From contig CP136063.1 of assembly GCA_032622095.1 (NCBI GenBank), forward strand, positions 117,820,723 through 117,884,722: a DNA stretch of 64,000 nt, given 5' to 3'. Positions 1-12,585 of this stretch are shown piece after piece. The position numbers were made by a program, and so were the translations under genes. Source of the DNA: Siphonodentalium dalli. Lineage: Eukaryota > Mollusca > Scaphopoda > Gadilida > Siphonodentaliidae. A model generated the notes under the pieces. It had not been told where the DNA came from. It searched no databases and worked only from the letters and a program-made list of their open reading frames with translations. The number at the start of each line of letters is the position of its first letter. Position 1 is the stretch's first letter.

Positions 1-129
1 GTGGCATTGACACCTAGATACAGTACAAACTGGAAGTACGCCCCACCATGGAAAGTGCAACTATTATAGGCCAAAAAGAACAGAACATTACATTTCCAAA
101 TAGTTTTCAATTTAATAATCTGCTTTTCT

Positions 130-537
130 CGGAGATTGTTCATTTTTAGGATCACCTCCAAATAGGAGCTATCAATTTTTAACAAATTTCGATGAAAAAC
201 ATGGCCCGCCAATGGCCATCTTGGATTTTACTCTTTTTATGACTAATTCCTTTGATGCACCCAAGAGGCCGAGTCCTCATCTGATCATCACCAAACTTCA
301 TATGGATCTTCAGGGTGACATCTAAATGGGAGCCATCTCGGATTTTACTGCATCCTTTTGCACTCCCTATAGCCAAACTTTTTCATCTGATTCATCAAGA
401 ACTGTTTATCCATCTTCAGGGTAATCTCTAGTTACAAAAGCTTATAAACTGACCGAGTTCCCTATCGCTATACGGACTGTAATATATGACATGATCCCAT
501 TTCCATATTGAGCTACAGTGTCATTGACACTTTCATT
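130..537 (+). repeat. Tandem-core element, family A, 3' part
   Basis: Diverged tandem units carry the family A signature (aaacatggcc...ccatcttggattttactc, then a 'gactaattcctttg' segment). They end in TTGAGCTACAG followed by the perfect hairpin AGTGTCATTGACACT at 517-531 and a TTCATT tail. The same end closes the full copy at 14433-16696. The 5' part lies outside or is too decayed to see. Confidence 0.7.
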
Positions 538-1225
538 ACCAAAGTTACGGCCCTTGTTTGACGTGCAAATTTGTGAATTTTGTCTCTGTATGAACATATC
601 AGCTTGTATACTATTCGGGCATGGATCATCATATTTGGTTGTGCTTTGGTATGGTAATAGCTCAGCATGCGATATAAAAGGATACCCACGTAACTGCAAG
701 TTTCATCCATTCATTTTACCTGAGTTATGACCCTTGTTTGATTTGGGACATTTCTGAATTGTGTGTCCATATTAACATATTACAGCTTGTATCTTGGGCA
801 TCGATCATTGGATTTGGTTGTGGTTTGGTGTGTTGAGAGCCCAGTTTAGGGGAATAGGATATCCACTTATTGTGTGGTTTGTCCATTCATTGTTACCAGA
901 GCTATATGGCAGTTTTATTGAATTTTTACTCTGTGTAGACGTTTTGCATTTTAACTACAATAGCGTCAAACTTGAATGTTATTTCTAGTTCTAATGGACC
1001 AGGAGTGATTGAAAGATACTGACTGTGACCAGTTCTGTTTATGTATTTTTGTCTCAGTTATTGCCCTTGTTGGAAATAGCAAGATTCTCCATCTTTGCTT
1101 CACATTTAGCATTGTTACTAAAGTATCAACAGATGGATTTGAATATCTAATAGTGATTGGATTATATGAGCAAAATGTTGCACTGGGTTTTTATCCATTG
1201 ATTTCCTCAGAGTGACGGACCTTCT
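538..1225 (+). repeat. Degenerate tandem units, ~190 bp
   Basis: At least two units share 'cccttgtttga', 'cagcttgtat', 'gggcat(g/c)gatcat' and 'ggttgtg(g/c)tttgg', near 550-690 and 725-850. Weaker copies follow to about 1215. Short open frames here follow the repeat and have no recognisable domain. From 1226 to about 1685 I see nothing recognisable. Confidence 0.45.
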
Positions 1226-1708
1226 TGGATTTGGAAAATAAAAAAAATTTCATCCATAAAAATACTAGCCAGAATGTAATTGCATATATACCCGACTGGC
1301 CGGTTTTCTTGCCATGACGTAATCTTACATTCTGCTGTTGTTGCATTACTGCACATTATATTTTATAATTCGATAAATTCTCAATGGTATGAAAAATGAT
1401 TTAGTGTTTCACAAAATTCTTATTACAACTGTTTTAGCTGTCCAAAACATTTGGGACAATGAAGTTTCAGCTGATTGAAAACTTGATACAGTCTCCATTT
1501 TATCAAATTTCTGCAATTAGGGGCGCCACATGTTGCTTCTCGCGACCTCTCATTTCATGTGAGGTATTATTGCCTTATATGGCTCATATTGACCAAAAAA
1601 CAGTTTTTATAGGTAGAAACGTTAGTGACGTATTTTGGGTATTTATAACTCCCAATGTGTTAAGAAATTCCCACTAATTTACATAATTCGCACTTAGGAT
1701 TGTCGGAT

Positions 1709-1768
1709 GTAAACAAATGTCATAGATGTTGTATATTCTTGAACAAAACTCATATGACATTTGTTTAC
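1709..1768. repeat. Hairpin a of a twin-hairpin pair
   Basis: Perfect 16-bp inverted arms (1709-1724 and 1753-1768) flank a 28-nt loop (1725-1752). The loop is nearly identical to that of the adjacent hairpin at 1773-1850, although the stems are unrelated. Confidence 0.85.
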
Positions 1769-1772
1769 CTGT

Positions 1773-1850
1773 GGGCAAAAAAAGTTTATTGAACTCAGAA
1801 GTTGTATATTCTTGAACAAATCTCATGAGTTCATTAAACATTTTTTGCCC
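1773..1850. repeat. Hairpin b of a twin-hairpin pair
   Basis: 25-bp arms (1773-1797 and 1826-1850, two mismatches) flank a 28-nt loop (1798-1825). The loop matches that of hairpin a at 26 of 28 positions. It starts four bases after hairpin a ends. Confidence 0.85.
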
Positions 1851-1867
1851 AAAGGTACACACTAAAT

Positions 1868-2620
1868 TTATAGTGCAGCGGCCAAACGTCAAAAGTGGTC
1901 GGGTACCCCTACCCACGGTAGAACAAGTTGAAACCAAATTTGTTTGAAGGATAAATATATACTGTCGACGAAAATGATAGTGAAAAATAACGGAATTGGT
2001 GGTGGCTATTGTCAAATCGACGATGAACAATACCCACCTGTCTCTTTTTCCAGAAATTAACGATTTTGGTAAAGCGAGCCTTGCGGCTATGTCCTAAATG
2101 TTTTGCCCACATTGTTGGTGTTAAAATTACTATATCATACCATATCTCTAGCTGATATGCAAAAAGTGTTGGTTAATTTAGATTTTCCTGCCATATGGAG
2201 CCGATACATTTATTTTTTGCTGAAAAATCGCTCTTTTTCACAAAAATATTATTTTTCAAACATTATCATTCAAACAGATATGGCAATAATGCCGAAATAT
2301 TTAATCCATATGGTGTAGTAGTTATCTGACAACCATATGAAGAAAGAAATTAACAGATATTTTGAACGGTTTGCGGGATACTGGATTTTAGCTACCCCTC
2401 CCCCAAGCACGTTTCTGGTCGAAAATATACATATTTTTATAACGACTTTACAAACATTTTCTAATTGATCTTAATGTGACCCAATATGAATCTTGTACTG
2501 ACCGTTTTGTCCAGAGATACCGTTTAATTGATTACAGATGTGTTCAGGCTTCCAGACCCCCAATTACAACAACAACATATTTTATTCATAACAGGTATTT
2601 CTGCATGCATTAACATCGAT
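1868..2620 (+). repeat. Left arm of a large inverted repeat
   Basis: This stretch recurs in reverse complement at 6690-7585. Landmarks in both are 'agtgcagcggccaaac', 'cctacccacggtagaac', 'ttactatatcatacc', 'gaacggtttgcg' and 'ttacaac(a/t)acaacaca'. A shorter direct copy of the inner part follows at about 2640-2960. The open frame at 2103-2318 recurs in the other arm but shows no known domain. Confidence 0.75.
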
Positions 2621-2639
2621 TTTATAATACTAAAATAGT

Positions 2640-2960
2640 TGTAATAAACAACACATGACCACCTATATAATTCATATGGCTCAGTAGTGATCTGGACATC
2701 ACAAATACGAAGAATTTGACATAAATTTTGAACGGTTTGCCAGATATTGGATTTATGTACCGCTCCCCGAACGCGTTTTGGTACAAAAATACATATTTAT
2801 GATAACGACAAGACAAATTTTTCTAAATGATTCTAATGGGCATCAAATCATGATCCATGTAATGAAAACCTGATCCGTAGACAACGCGAGCGTGGTTAAA
2901 GATGTCCTCATGCTTCCAAGCCCCCAGTTATATGCAACAAAACATGTTATTTATAACATG
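2640..2960 (+). repeat. Second, diverged copy of the inner left arm
   Basis: It repeats, in order, the 'gtagt-atctg', 'gaacggtttgc', 'ccccgaacgcgtttt', 'acatattta' and 'cttccaagcccccagttatatgcaacaaaaca' landmarks of the left arm at 2320-2600. From 2960 to about 3200 nothing further is recognised. Confidence 0.5.
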
Positions 2961-3229
2961 CATGTAATTTTATATTAATATATAGCGACTTTGTAGAACT
3001 AAATTATATGTTCTAAACGACACATAATATAGACTAACATAATAGTACATAATAAAAACATTGTTGCTGCAATAGTGATTGTTAGAGTCCCTCTAAATCG
3101 ACCCAAATGTAGAAACAATGGATATTGTATTTTATATCTCAAACTAGTCCGACCAAGGTGGCAAGCGTTAGTTCAAATATATTCTATGCTTCGAGGTCCT
3201 CCTACACTATTATAAGTCCTGGAACACAC

Positions 3230-6130
3230 TAACTGAAAGAATATGATCTCATTATTAACTGAGGGTGTGTACAAAGGATAGTTATATAAGGAAATACACA
3301 ATCTTTATGGATGTGTTGGTTCCCGAAATAGTGTAGCACTTTATAAAACGCGGCTGTGTGGCGAATATGAAAGGCGAATTTTCTATTTTTCTAGATTACT
3401 CTACCCGAGTTAAAGTCTTGAACACAATACGAACTGAAGCTATATGCTCTCTATTTTAACAGAGAGTGTAACCGGAATGTAGTGCTATCAGAGAATACAT
3501 ACTTTGTATGGGTGGCTTGTGCCTGTGTCGCTTTACACAAAGCGGTTGATACATAAGACCGACGTATGTTTTGAGGACTCCCCCTGCACAATTGAAGACT
3601 TGAAGTGTTAAAGTTGAACAAACCACGAACTGAAAAGTTTGCTCTAAATATTGACTGAGGATGTGAGCAAAGGATATAAATATCAGGACATACATAATGA
3701 TTATGGGTGGGATGGTTCCCGAAAGCCTTTGAACTTTACAATAATCGGATGGCAAACGCTAAAGGCGAATATATTTTGTTTTGTGGGACCCCTTTATAAG
3801 CCCATTTAAACTCTTGAACACACCATGCGCCGAATATATATTCTCTTATTAACTGAGAGTGAACGAAAGGTAGTGCTCTCAGGGAATATACAATTTATAT
3901 GGGTAGTTTGGTTCCCAAAATCCTAGGGTACTTCACAAAAGGCTGGCAAATACGAAAGTTGAATTTTCTTTGAACACCTACCCATTTAAAGTCTTAAACA
4001 CACCCCGAATTGAACGAATATGCACTCAATATTAACTGAGGGCGTGGATAAATGGTAGGTAATTCGGGAAATACACATCTTTAATGGGTGGGTTGGTTTC
4101 CGAATGTCTGGGACACTTTACAAAAAGTGGCTAGCAAACGAGAAAGGCGAATACTCATTGTTTTGGGTACCCATAACCCATTTGAACTATTGAGCATACA
4201 CTGAACCGAAGCTGTATATATGCTCTCAATATTAACTGAGTGTGTGAACGAAATGTAGTGCAATCATGGATTATATACAATTCGTATGGGTGGTTTGTTT
4301 CCAGAAATCATTGGTCACTTTACAAAAGGCGGCTGGCAAATACAAAATGTGAATTTGCTTTGTTTTGTAGCCACACTACCCCATTTGAAGTCTTGAACAC
4401 ACCATGAACTGACAGGATGTGCTACCCATATTAACTGAGTGTGTAGAGAAATGGACGCTATATCAAGAAATTCACATCTTTTATGGACAGATTGGTTCTT
4501 GAATGTCTGGGTCACTTTACAAAAAGCGGTTGGCAAATGAGACAGGCGAATACTCACTGTTTTGGGGAACCCCTTGACCCATCATTTAATATCTTGAACA
4601 CATAATGGGCTGAAGTAATATGCTCTCATGCTTAGCTGAGTGTGTGAAAGTGCTATCACGGAATTATCAATTGATATGGGTAGTTTGGTTCCCCCGAAAT
4701 CCTGTGAACTTTACAAAAAGCGGCTGGCAAATACGAAAGGCGAATGTTTCAATGTTTTGAGTACCCCACTATCCCACTTGAAGTCTTAAAGGTACGGTTG
4801 GCCTTGGCGGTGGGTATCCTGTGAAAATATTTCCACCCGTCAAAAACCGCCACAAACAGAAAGAACATCAAAATGTAGACAGACTTTGTCCGTATACAAA
4901 TAAGAAATATCGCATAAACAGTATGTTATTGTCAAATGTTTGACCATTGTTATGTAAACAAAAGCATAAAAAGTAACTTTTCTGGTGTTTGTTTATATTA
5001 TGATGGTAAACATAAAGAGCGTTCTTTGTTGGTGAATTCCTGATATGGAACTAATAAAGAGCGGTTATGCCATTTGTGTGTGATTAGCCAGTAGCATTGT
5101 GCTGTCTTCTGTAACACAATCAGGCTCTTGATTAGGTAAAATATAGTATGTATTTGTGATAACATGTTGTTTACGTGATGGGCATGGTATATATGAACGA
5201 AACTGTATGCGTTTTAATGTTTTTCTGTTTACGGTGATTAGAACAAATATGAATATTTTCGACAACTAAGGCCTCACGTGCCTTTAAACAAATAATATGC
5301 TCTCAATGTTAACTGAGGGCGTGGACAAATGGTAGTATTTTCCGGAAATACGAATCTGTAATGGATGAGATGGTTCCCTTACTGTTTACAACAAGCGGCC
5401 GGCAAACGAAAAGGGCTAATTTTCACTGTCTTATGGGACTCCAATACCTATTTGAAGTCTTAATCACACCACTAGCTGGAGGCATATGCTATCAATATCA
5501 CCCGAGATTGTGGCCGAATGGCTGTTGTGTCACAAAGTTGCAATGCTCTCGCGAACCAACCGTTCGCGAAAACACCGTGGCAAAGCAGATGGCAAACGAT
5601 AATGGCGAATTTTAAGGAACCCCTAAACCATTGAACCCATCATGCACTGAATGGATGTGCTCTCAATGTCAAACGACGATCTCGACAAATGGCTATTGTA
5701 TCAGGAAATACACAATTGTTGTAGATGAATTGGTACCCGACAGTCGGGGACACTTTACAAAAAGCTACTGCAAAATAAATAATGTGATTCACTTCACAAC
5801 AAGCGGTTAGCAAATATTCACTGTTTATGTACCCTACCCTATTTGAAGTCTTGCACACATCGTGTACTAAAGGGATTATGCTTTCAATATCAACATATGT
5901 GGTGGTCGAATGGCTATTCTATCCGACACTATGCGATATATAATGCTGTATTGGTTTCCGACAGCATGTGACACTTTACAAAAAGCGGCTGGCAAATAAA
6001 AAAATGCAATTTTAACTGTTTATGTGACACATAGGCTATTTTAAGTCATGAAAACATCACGAACTCGAGGGATATGCTCTCAGTTTTAACTGAGGCTGTG
6101 GACATAGGGTAGTTATATCAGGAGGTAAGC
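3230..6130. repeat. Satellite array, ~200-bp unit
   Basis: About eleven diverged units share 'ctttacaaaaagcggctggc', 'gaaaggcgaat', 'ttgaagtcttgaacacacc' and 'gctctcaatattaactgag'. The signature occurs near 3340, 3530, 3730, 3930, 4110, 4315, 4510, 4705, 5385, 5755 and 5970. Spacing between 3530 and 4705 is 178-206 bp. A TTAA-flanked MITE interrupts the array at 4790-5283. No coding frame persists through the units. Confidence 0.85.
4790..5283. mobile_element. TTAA-flanked MITE inside the satellite
   Basis: A 494-bp segment interrupts the satellite and is flanked by TTAA on both sides (4786-4789 and 5284-5287). Its ends are imperfect inverted repeats: AGGTACGGTTGGCCTT on the left, and AGGCACGTGAGGCCTT when the right end is read on the other strand. 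A TTAA target duplication is the hallmark of piggyBac-type transposition. No transposase is present. The open frame at 5065-5265 (minus) is unremarkable. Confidence 0.7.
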
Positions 6131-6141
6131 AATGTATACAT

Positions 6142-6290
6142 GAAAGAGAGAGAGGGAGGGGAGAGACTGTATGGGAAATGTGATGATGTAATCACGTTGG
6201 AGCTGATTGGATACAATGATATACATATAATTTCGTTGGAGCTGATTATATACAATGATATACAAATACTGTTGCTTATGTCATTGATAC
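6142..6290. repeat. GA-rich run and short tandem duplication
   Basis: A GA-rich tract at about 6145-6167 precedes a ~43-bp direct duplication ('cgttggagctgatt...atacaatgatatac') near 6197-6280. Confidence 0.6.
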
Positions 6291-6441
6291 GTCCGTCGCC
6301 GTGAGATGGCAGACGACCTGGTGGGGGTAAACTTCGCGCTCAGCAGGGTTTCAATGCGTTTCACGAAGTTTCAACAAATGGCAGCGTACTGGAAATCGCT
6401 TTGTTTTCGAGATAAATGTTTGAACCGCGTCAAATATTTTA

Positions 6442-6672
6442 ATATTTTAACGATGACTGAGTTCCTGTGCTCCAAACAAAAGAGTATTTCTGATCAAATA
6501 ACATTCGGTATGGGGTATAGAAGTTCAGTCCTAGGAGCATGTATTCAGGACATTCCAACAAGTAATGATGTGTTGTTTCTATTTTCCCACAATGACAGAG
6601 AGGGGACGTTTTATTGTGATTACTCAATCGGTCATAGTTCAAACTACTGCATTTCAATCTTAAGTGCGAATT
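6442..6672 (-). pseudogene. LINE ORF2 C-terminal fragment
   Basis: Read on the minus strand, this short frame begins RLKCSSLNYDRLSNHNKTSP and continues with LCHCGKIETTHHYLLECPEY. The pattern C-x-C-G...E-T-x-x-H-Y-x-L-x-C-P-x-Y is the zinc-knuckle-like C-terminal motif after the reverse transcriptase of many non-LTR retrotransposons. Only about 70 residues survive; no RT palm motif or endonuclease is seen nearby. The plus-strand frame 6306-6674 over the same bases is a shadow. It lies just inside the right arm of the 1.9-7.6 kb inverted repeat, so it was probably carried by, or inserted in, that composite element. Confidence 0.65.
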
Positions 6673-6689
6673 GAGTACTTGTGATATGC

Positions 6690-7585
6690 GAAACTTACTG
6701 TGGTAATAGTAAATAAAATATGTTGTTGTTGTAATTTGGGGTTTGGAAGCCCTAACACGTCTTTAATCACTTAAGCAATGTCCCAACTACTGCATTTCAA
6801 TCTTAAGCGATAATTGAGTACTTGAGATATATATGCGACACTTACTGTGGCAATAGTAAATAAAATGTGTTGTAGTTGTAATTTGGGGTCTGGAAGCCAA
6901 AACACGCCTTTAATCACTTAAGCAATGTCCCCGGGCTCAATTTTCAGCAAACGAGTTATGTTGGGTCCCATTATGATAAATTGGGACATTTGGTATACTT
7001 CTTAACAAAAATATGTAATTTTTCGACCAAAATCGTGTTTGGGGAAGGGGTAGCTAAAAGTAATTATTTCGCAAACCGTTCTAAATTTCTGTTAACTTCT
7101 TTCTCCGTAAACTTGTCAGATAACTGCTACACCATATGAATTAAATATTTTGGCATTATAGCAATACCTATTTGAATGATAATGTTTGAAAAATAATATT
7201 TTTGTGAAATAGAGCGATTTTTCAGCAAAAAATAAATGTTTCGGCTCCAAATTGCAGGACAATCCAATTTAACCAATACTTTTTTCATATCAAGTAGAGG
7301 TATGGTATGATATAGTAATTTTAACCCCAACAATATTGGCAAATATGTTAGGACATAGCCACATTGCTCGTTTTACAAAAATCGTTAATTTCTGGAAAAA
7401 GTGACTGGTGGGTATCGTTCATCGTCGATTTGACAATAGCCACCACCAATTCCGTCATTTTTCACTATCGATTTCGTCAACAGTATACATTTCTCCTTCA
7501 AAAAAAGTTGGTTTCAACTTGTTCTACCGTGGGTAGGGGTATCTCGAAAACTAGAGCTCTTTTTCAGTTTGGCCGCTGCACTATT
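6690..7585 (-). repeat. Right arm of a large inverted repeat
   Basis: Reverse complement of the left arm at 1868-2620, diverged. Inside it, a ~125-bp segment ('aataaaat(a/g)tgttgt', 'ggaagcc', 'atcacttaagcaatgtcc') is tandemly duplicated at about 6705-6790 and 6840-6930. The arms enclose the satellite array and the LINE scrap, so the whole 1.87-7.59 kb block may be one old composite element. Confidence 0.75.
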
Positions 7586-7599
7586 ACACGAGTATAAAG

Positions 7600-9130
7600 C
7601 TCAGAATCTTGTCTTTAAGCTGGTATAAGCCAATTGACCACGCAATGTGGCACATTTTAGTTATTTTAGATTTTTTGTATTTACATTGGGATTGCGAGGT
7701 TATGTAGAATTTGTTGGCAGTTTGTATAATAAATCCAGTCACATTTTCAAATTATTAGAACTTTTTCTGGATTTAAGATATTGAAATGGATTTTGCTGTG
7801 CTGAATTCCGAATTTGATAACCTTTCCAATGGTATAAAAATGTTATGGTAGAAAAATGAACATAACCAACACCATATGCCTATACACTGTCTACAATAAG
7901 TCAAAATACCACTGGGAGCCCAGGATCAGGCCGTCGATCGTTTTGGAGAGCCAGGGTTCAAAGGATTAATATGTGCTTGGTGTTCTGTCTATATAAACTA
8001 TGGTCAATCTATAATTATCCCTCAGATGAAGTTTGGCTGTGAAATAGAAATGGATTCCGTCCATCTGTGAGTCTATCAGTATGTGCACCTAAATTAACTT
8101 TGGATTTTTTATATCGCAGTCAGCGGCATGATCGGTTCAAAATACTAGTAGAATATATGCTCATGATCCACCATGGGGGAAATATCCAAGCAAATTTTTC
8201 CATTCATTTGTTGTAGAGTTTTGGGTTATAGAGTGTATCAGTGCCAAATGCACTTTCTTGGTTTCTGGATAAATAACTGCAGTCAGGATTGTTTTGTCAC
8301 CTAACTTATTCTGTGACTCACTCCACTCAAAATACTGACTGAGTTTTTAGCCCATTAGTACTAAATTTATCCTGGAAATTTGCTCATGATTAGCTTGGCG
8401 CAGCGATGTTTTGAGTACCAAACTTTATTATGAAAAGGTGGGTACTGTCAGGTTGCGTTATCAGAAATTAGACCTTCCAAGGTTTACCAGTAGGTGACAT
8501 TAACTGACTAGAGCCATTCATTATCAGCTGTCCTGGTTCCTTATGGTCCAAAACCAACATGGTTGTTTATGGCCATTTAATATCGTCACAATAGGTTAAT
8601 TGGGGATTTGTTCAATGTTTTTTTGCTTTAGTTATTTTATGGGACGTTTTCAAATTAGGAAGGTGTTTTCTGATGATACTCCATTAGGGTAGCTTGAATA
8701 CCACCAAACTTTTCTGTGACTGATTTGGCTCAAAATTAGCCTTGGTTCTGATTGGGGATTTGTCTAATGATTCCTGGATCAGTTGTGTTTGTCTGCATTT
8801 CCCCATAGGGCCAGGTATATTGGTTTCTCTAAGATATTTTTCTCAAAACACAATTAAAAACAAACAGATATGTTATGCTATTCCTGGTGGCTCTTATTAT
8901 ATAATTATAAGTTTTTTAACTTAATCTAGTCTAATAGTTTTATTTATCACAATTTTAATCTAAGAAATCTTGTGACTTAATTTTCTAAGGAATGAAGAGG
9001 GTTCACTCAGTCAATTTGGAGAAATGGCCGCGAAAGAGATGGAGACAATATGATGACAGATTAGAACCGGGTCTCAACCAAGGTATACTGTCATTCTTTG
9101 TGTGAAGCATCCAATGTGGTGTAAAATTAT
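7600..9130. other. No recognisable gene
   Basis: AT-rich, frames short. Phrases such as 'tccgtccatctgtgagtctatc' near 8055 suggest a very decayed tandem-core element. No splice-bounded coding frame was found on either strand. Confidence 0.5.
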
Positions 9131-9132
9131 TT

Positions 9133-9570
9133 GTGAAGCTTTTGGTATTATTTTCCTTTTTTTCTGCGGAGTCATGGAAACATTTGAAGATAGATATTTT
9201 CCTGCCTTCGAATTCCTGTCCATCTGAAAAGTTATCCAGGGGTTTTTACGAACAATTTTTAGCGGATCTCAAAGATTTTTGGTATATGAGTTCTCAAGGG
9301 AAATATGATAGGAGTTCACAAACTAGGTCAGGCCGTACATTTTCACCTGAGTTAATGCCTTTTGGTTGTCATTTTTTGGCGTTCAACACCCACGAAAACT
9401 TGTCTGAGGGTTATTTCAAACAATTATCAACTGATTTTAAAGATTTTTGGTATGTGTGTTCACAAGAGCAGTTTCTGAAAAAATTTCGCAAACTAGGACC
9501 AGCCATACATTTTTACCAGAGTTATGACCCTTTGGTTATAATTTTTTTGATGTTCAAATTTCAATTTTAA
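9133..9570 (+). repeat. Repeat-derived open frame (two ~190-bp units)
   Basis: A 145-codon frame is open, but it consists of two copies of one diverged unit. Each unit carries 'gatttttggtat(a/g)tg', 'gttctcaagg/gttcacaaga' and 'catttt(c/t)acc(t/a)gagtta(a/t)g'. The repeated peptide (KDFWYMSSQ / KDFWYVCSQ) follows from the DNA repeat, and the frame starts at ATG by chance. I do not call it a gene. Confidence 0.5.
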
Positions 9571-9779
9571 GCCCGAACTAAAACAAATTTAGTCCAACAA
9601 ATATTAACTGAATTCAATTATTTTTTAGCATATTTTGAAAATGCCCATCAACTTTTTCCTCCTAGGCGGGGGATACCGCCATCGCTGACTGCTTGTTTAT
9701 CCCCTGAACTGGGCTGGATTGTGTCGCACATGAGCATTAGGAATTATAATTTTGGGCATTAAACTGCCATGTGGCTTTA

Positions 9780-11312
9780 TAGTATGGTCGTGGTACGCAA
9801 AATGATGGGTTAATCTGGAATAAATTGGTAAAGAAGCAATTTTTGTGTCAAAAGACGCAGGAGATTATATCATATCTAAAATCCACTTTGGGAAAACTTT
9901 GTTATCCAAGATGGCGTCCGACATGGTTGTCTATATGACATCAGTTCTTGAAATTGTCGTCATTATACGATATATTGTGGCAAATGAATTACGCAGTTAT
10001 GTGTGAAATTAAGAGTACGGAAGTGAATAGAGTGACACGGACAGAAAATAATACCATCGCGGATATGAAATGGCTGTGAAAAGGGTCGCAACTCCAAGCC
10101 ATGCCACGACGAATGCAACATATTGGATAACCACATAGGCGTGAAAATACTTATTGGTAATAAGTGCACAGATCAATAAAATAGATCCATCTGAAGGATT
10201 TATCGGTCACTGCAACACAAGTCATAATTTGCAACTTTAAAGTTCGGGTTTTCTTCTAAGAATATATCCAACAGTCGGGCCAAATTAATATCAGGCATGC
10301 AACAATGAAGTAATGTTTCACCACACATTTTGTGGTAGTTTCATTCTGCATGATGATTAATTTATAGGGAATGTAACGCAGAAACGGAAGTGCATATATC
10401 CTTGTGGTATAAATTCTACTTACATTTCAGAATGTTTTAACACTTTCTGAGATAATAAACCATGTATGTCATAATGCTTATTATACTGTAAAGAAACACT
10501 CAACTCTTCAATAGATTAACACCCCATCTCACCAGATCAAACAGACGGTATGTCATACATTTTCTTTAAGACTAATTTTCATGCTGCTACCAAACCAGTT
10601 TCTTAGTAGAAAATTTTGTTCAAATTACTTCAGTCGATAATTTACAACTGGAGCATGCAGTCACACAAAGCACAATATTAGTTTTCAGTATCTTGTTTGA
10701 AATTACCTTACCAATACCACCCACAAATTTCTGCAAAATATCAGGTTATTAGCATTTAAAGCTGTCATTTCAGCATTGAGCATTCACCCAATGTTGCTAT
10801 TTATGGTTTTGTGTACAGCAGATATGTGTAGCATTATTCAGAAGTGTTAAACACAGTTATGCTGTTGCAGAAAATGTAATAAATTTCCCATATATGTGGC
10901 CTTGGTGAATATAGTTAAATTGAATTTACAGATATACACTCAGTCTCTGCCACAGACTATGTATTCAATTTTCGTAAACTTTAGAATTTATTGAAGATAT
11001 AATATGGTACTCATTTGTCCATTTTGACAACCTATTTGGGACAGACATTCCACATATATAGTTTACAATTAAGCACTGTAAATGCATATTTCAATTTATA
11101 AACAATTTTAATTGGTAATCCTACCACAGAAATTCAGCATTTTCCGATACCAACTGCCATTTTGGACGCCGTATTGAACTGGGAATTTTCCCCAAAACGG
11201 ATTTTAGCAGATTTGGATGTGTTTTTCAGCAAATCAGTCTGCGCATTTTGAGACCTAAACAGCTTCTTTACCAATTTATTCCAGGTCTAACTGCCTAATG
11301 ACCATACTGTTG
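9780..11312. mobile_element. Inverted-repeat element with diverged ~150-bp arms
   Basis: 9780-9925 matches 11157-11312 in reverse complement. Shared landmarks are 'aataaattggtaaagaagc', 'atggcgtccgaca / ttggacgccgtat' and the phrase around 'atggtc'. The interior has no recognisable protein. A partial copy of the outer sequence ('ccatgtggctttaagatcaccac') recurs near 60175. Exact termini and target duplication were not resolved. Confidence 0.5.
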
Positions 11313-11636
11313 ATAATTGAAGTATTATGTAATATATTTGAGCCAAGTTGTGACACCTCACACCTGAATAGACTCTCCTGTTAGATGTAGATTTTTCTAC
11401 TTATTAGAATTAGATCTTTCTTATCTACCTACTTTATAATATAATAATAATAATAGTTGTATATTTTTCTGCTGCTTATAATAGATGGAGATTTTCCATT
11501 TATCAGTTGTAGATATTTCGCTACAGGTATATATAAGACATAGCTATTTCTCCATATTATGTCCCTTTGTGGAAATCTGTGCGTCTTTTCACTTAAAATA
11601 TATAGCTATAATTTGTCTGGATAATGAATTAATTAA

Positions 11637-12585
11637 TTTTTAGCTCAACTTTACTTTGTAAAGTTTGAGCTATTGCCATGGCTTGGTATCTCGTCCATGT
11701 GTGTGTGTGTCCGTCAACAATTTCCTTTAGCATGGGCTACAGGTCATACCTTTTGTCCGATCATTATGAAATTTGTCATAGCTGTTGACATTGACATGTA
11801 GATGGGAACCAGTCATTTTGGTGTCATTCGTCCTTAAAACGTGGTCGCCAGCAGCCATCTTGGATTTTATTCTATGCATGACTAAATCCTTTGCCACGGG
11901 CTACAGTTCATATCTTTGTTCGGATCATCATGAAATTTGTCATGGATGTTAACATTGATATGTAGATGGGAACGAGTCAGTTTGGGGTCATTCGGCCATA
12001 AAACATGTCCACCGGCAGCCATCTTGGATTTTAATCTTTGCATGACTAAATCCTTTGGCATGGCTACAAGTCGTATCTTTGGTCAGATAAATAAGTAATA
12101 TGTAATGGATGTTGACATTCACATGTAGATGGGAACAACATATTTTGGCGTCATTTGGCAAAAAAAAACATGGCCGCCAGTGGCCATCTTTGGATCTCAA
12201 AATTCAACCCATTAGCAACGGGCTACAGTGTTCGTCAGATCATCATGAAATTTGTCTTGGATGTTAATATTGACATGCAGATGGGAATGAGTCAATTTGG
12301 GGTCATTCGGCCATAAAACATGGTCGCCGACAGCCATCTTGGATTTTACTCTGCATAACTAAATCCTTTGGCACGGACTACAAGTTGTACCTTTGGTCGG
12401 ATCATTATGAAATTTGTCATGGATGTTGATATTGACATATAGATGGAAAATGAGTCATTTTGGGGTCATTCTGTCAAAAATTCAATCCATTAGCACGGGC
12501 TACAGGCTGAACTGTTGTCTGATCATCATGAAATTTGTCGTGGATGTTAGTGTTGACATGTAGATGGGAATCCTTTTTCGATTTT
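11637..12585 (+). repeat. Tandem-core element, family A, 3'-truncated
   Basis: It begins with a 5' hairpin (TTAGCTCAACTT..., complementary to AAGTTTGAGCTA a few bases later). About six ~160-bp units follow, with 'cgggctacag', 'gatcatcatgaaatttgtca', 'gacatgtagatgggaa', 'aaaacatgg(c/t)cgcc' and 'gccatcttggattt'. Near 12575 it passes abruptly into family B sequence without the family A 3' hairpin. Confidence 0.85.

Noticed and set aside
6306-6674. 122-codon plus-strand ORF
   Set aside because: Shadow of the minus-strand LINE C-terminal fragment, whose Cys/His pattern is recognisable.
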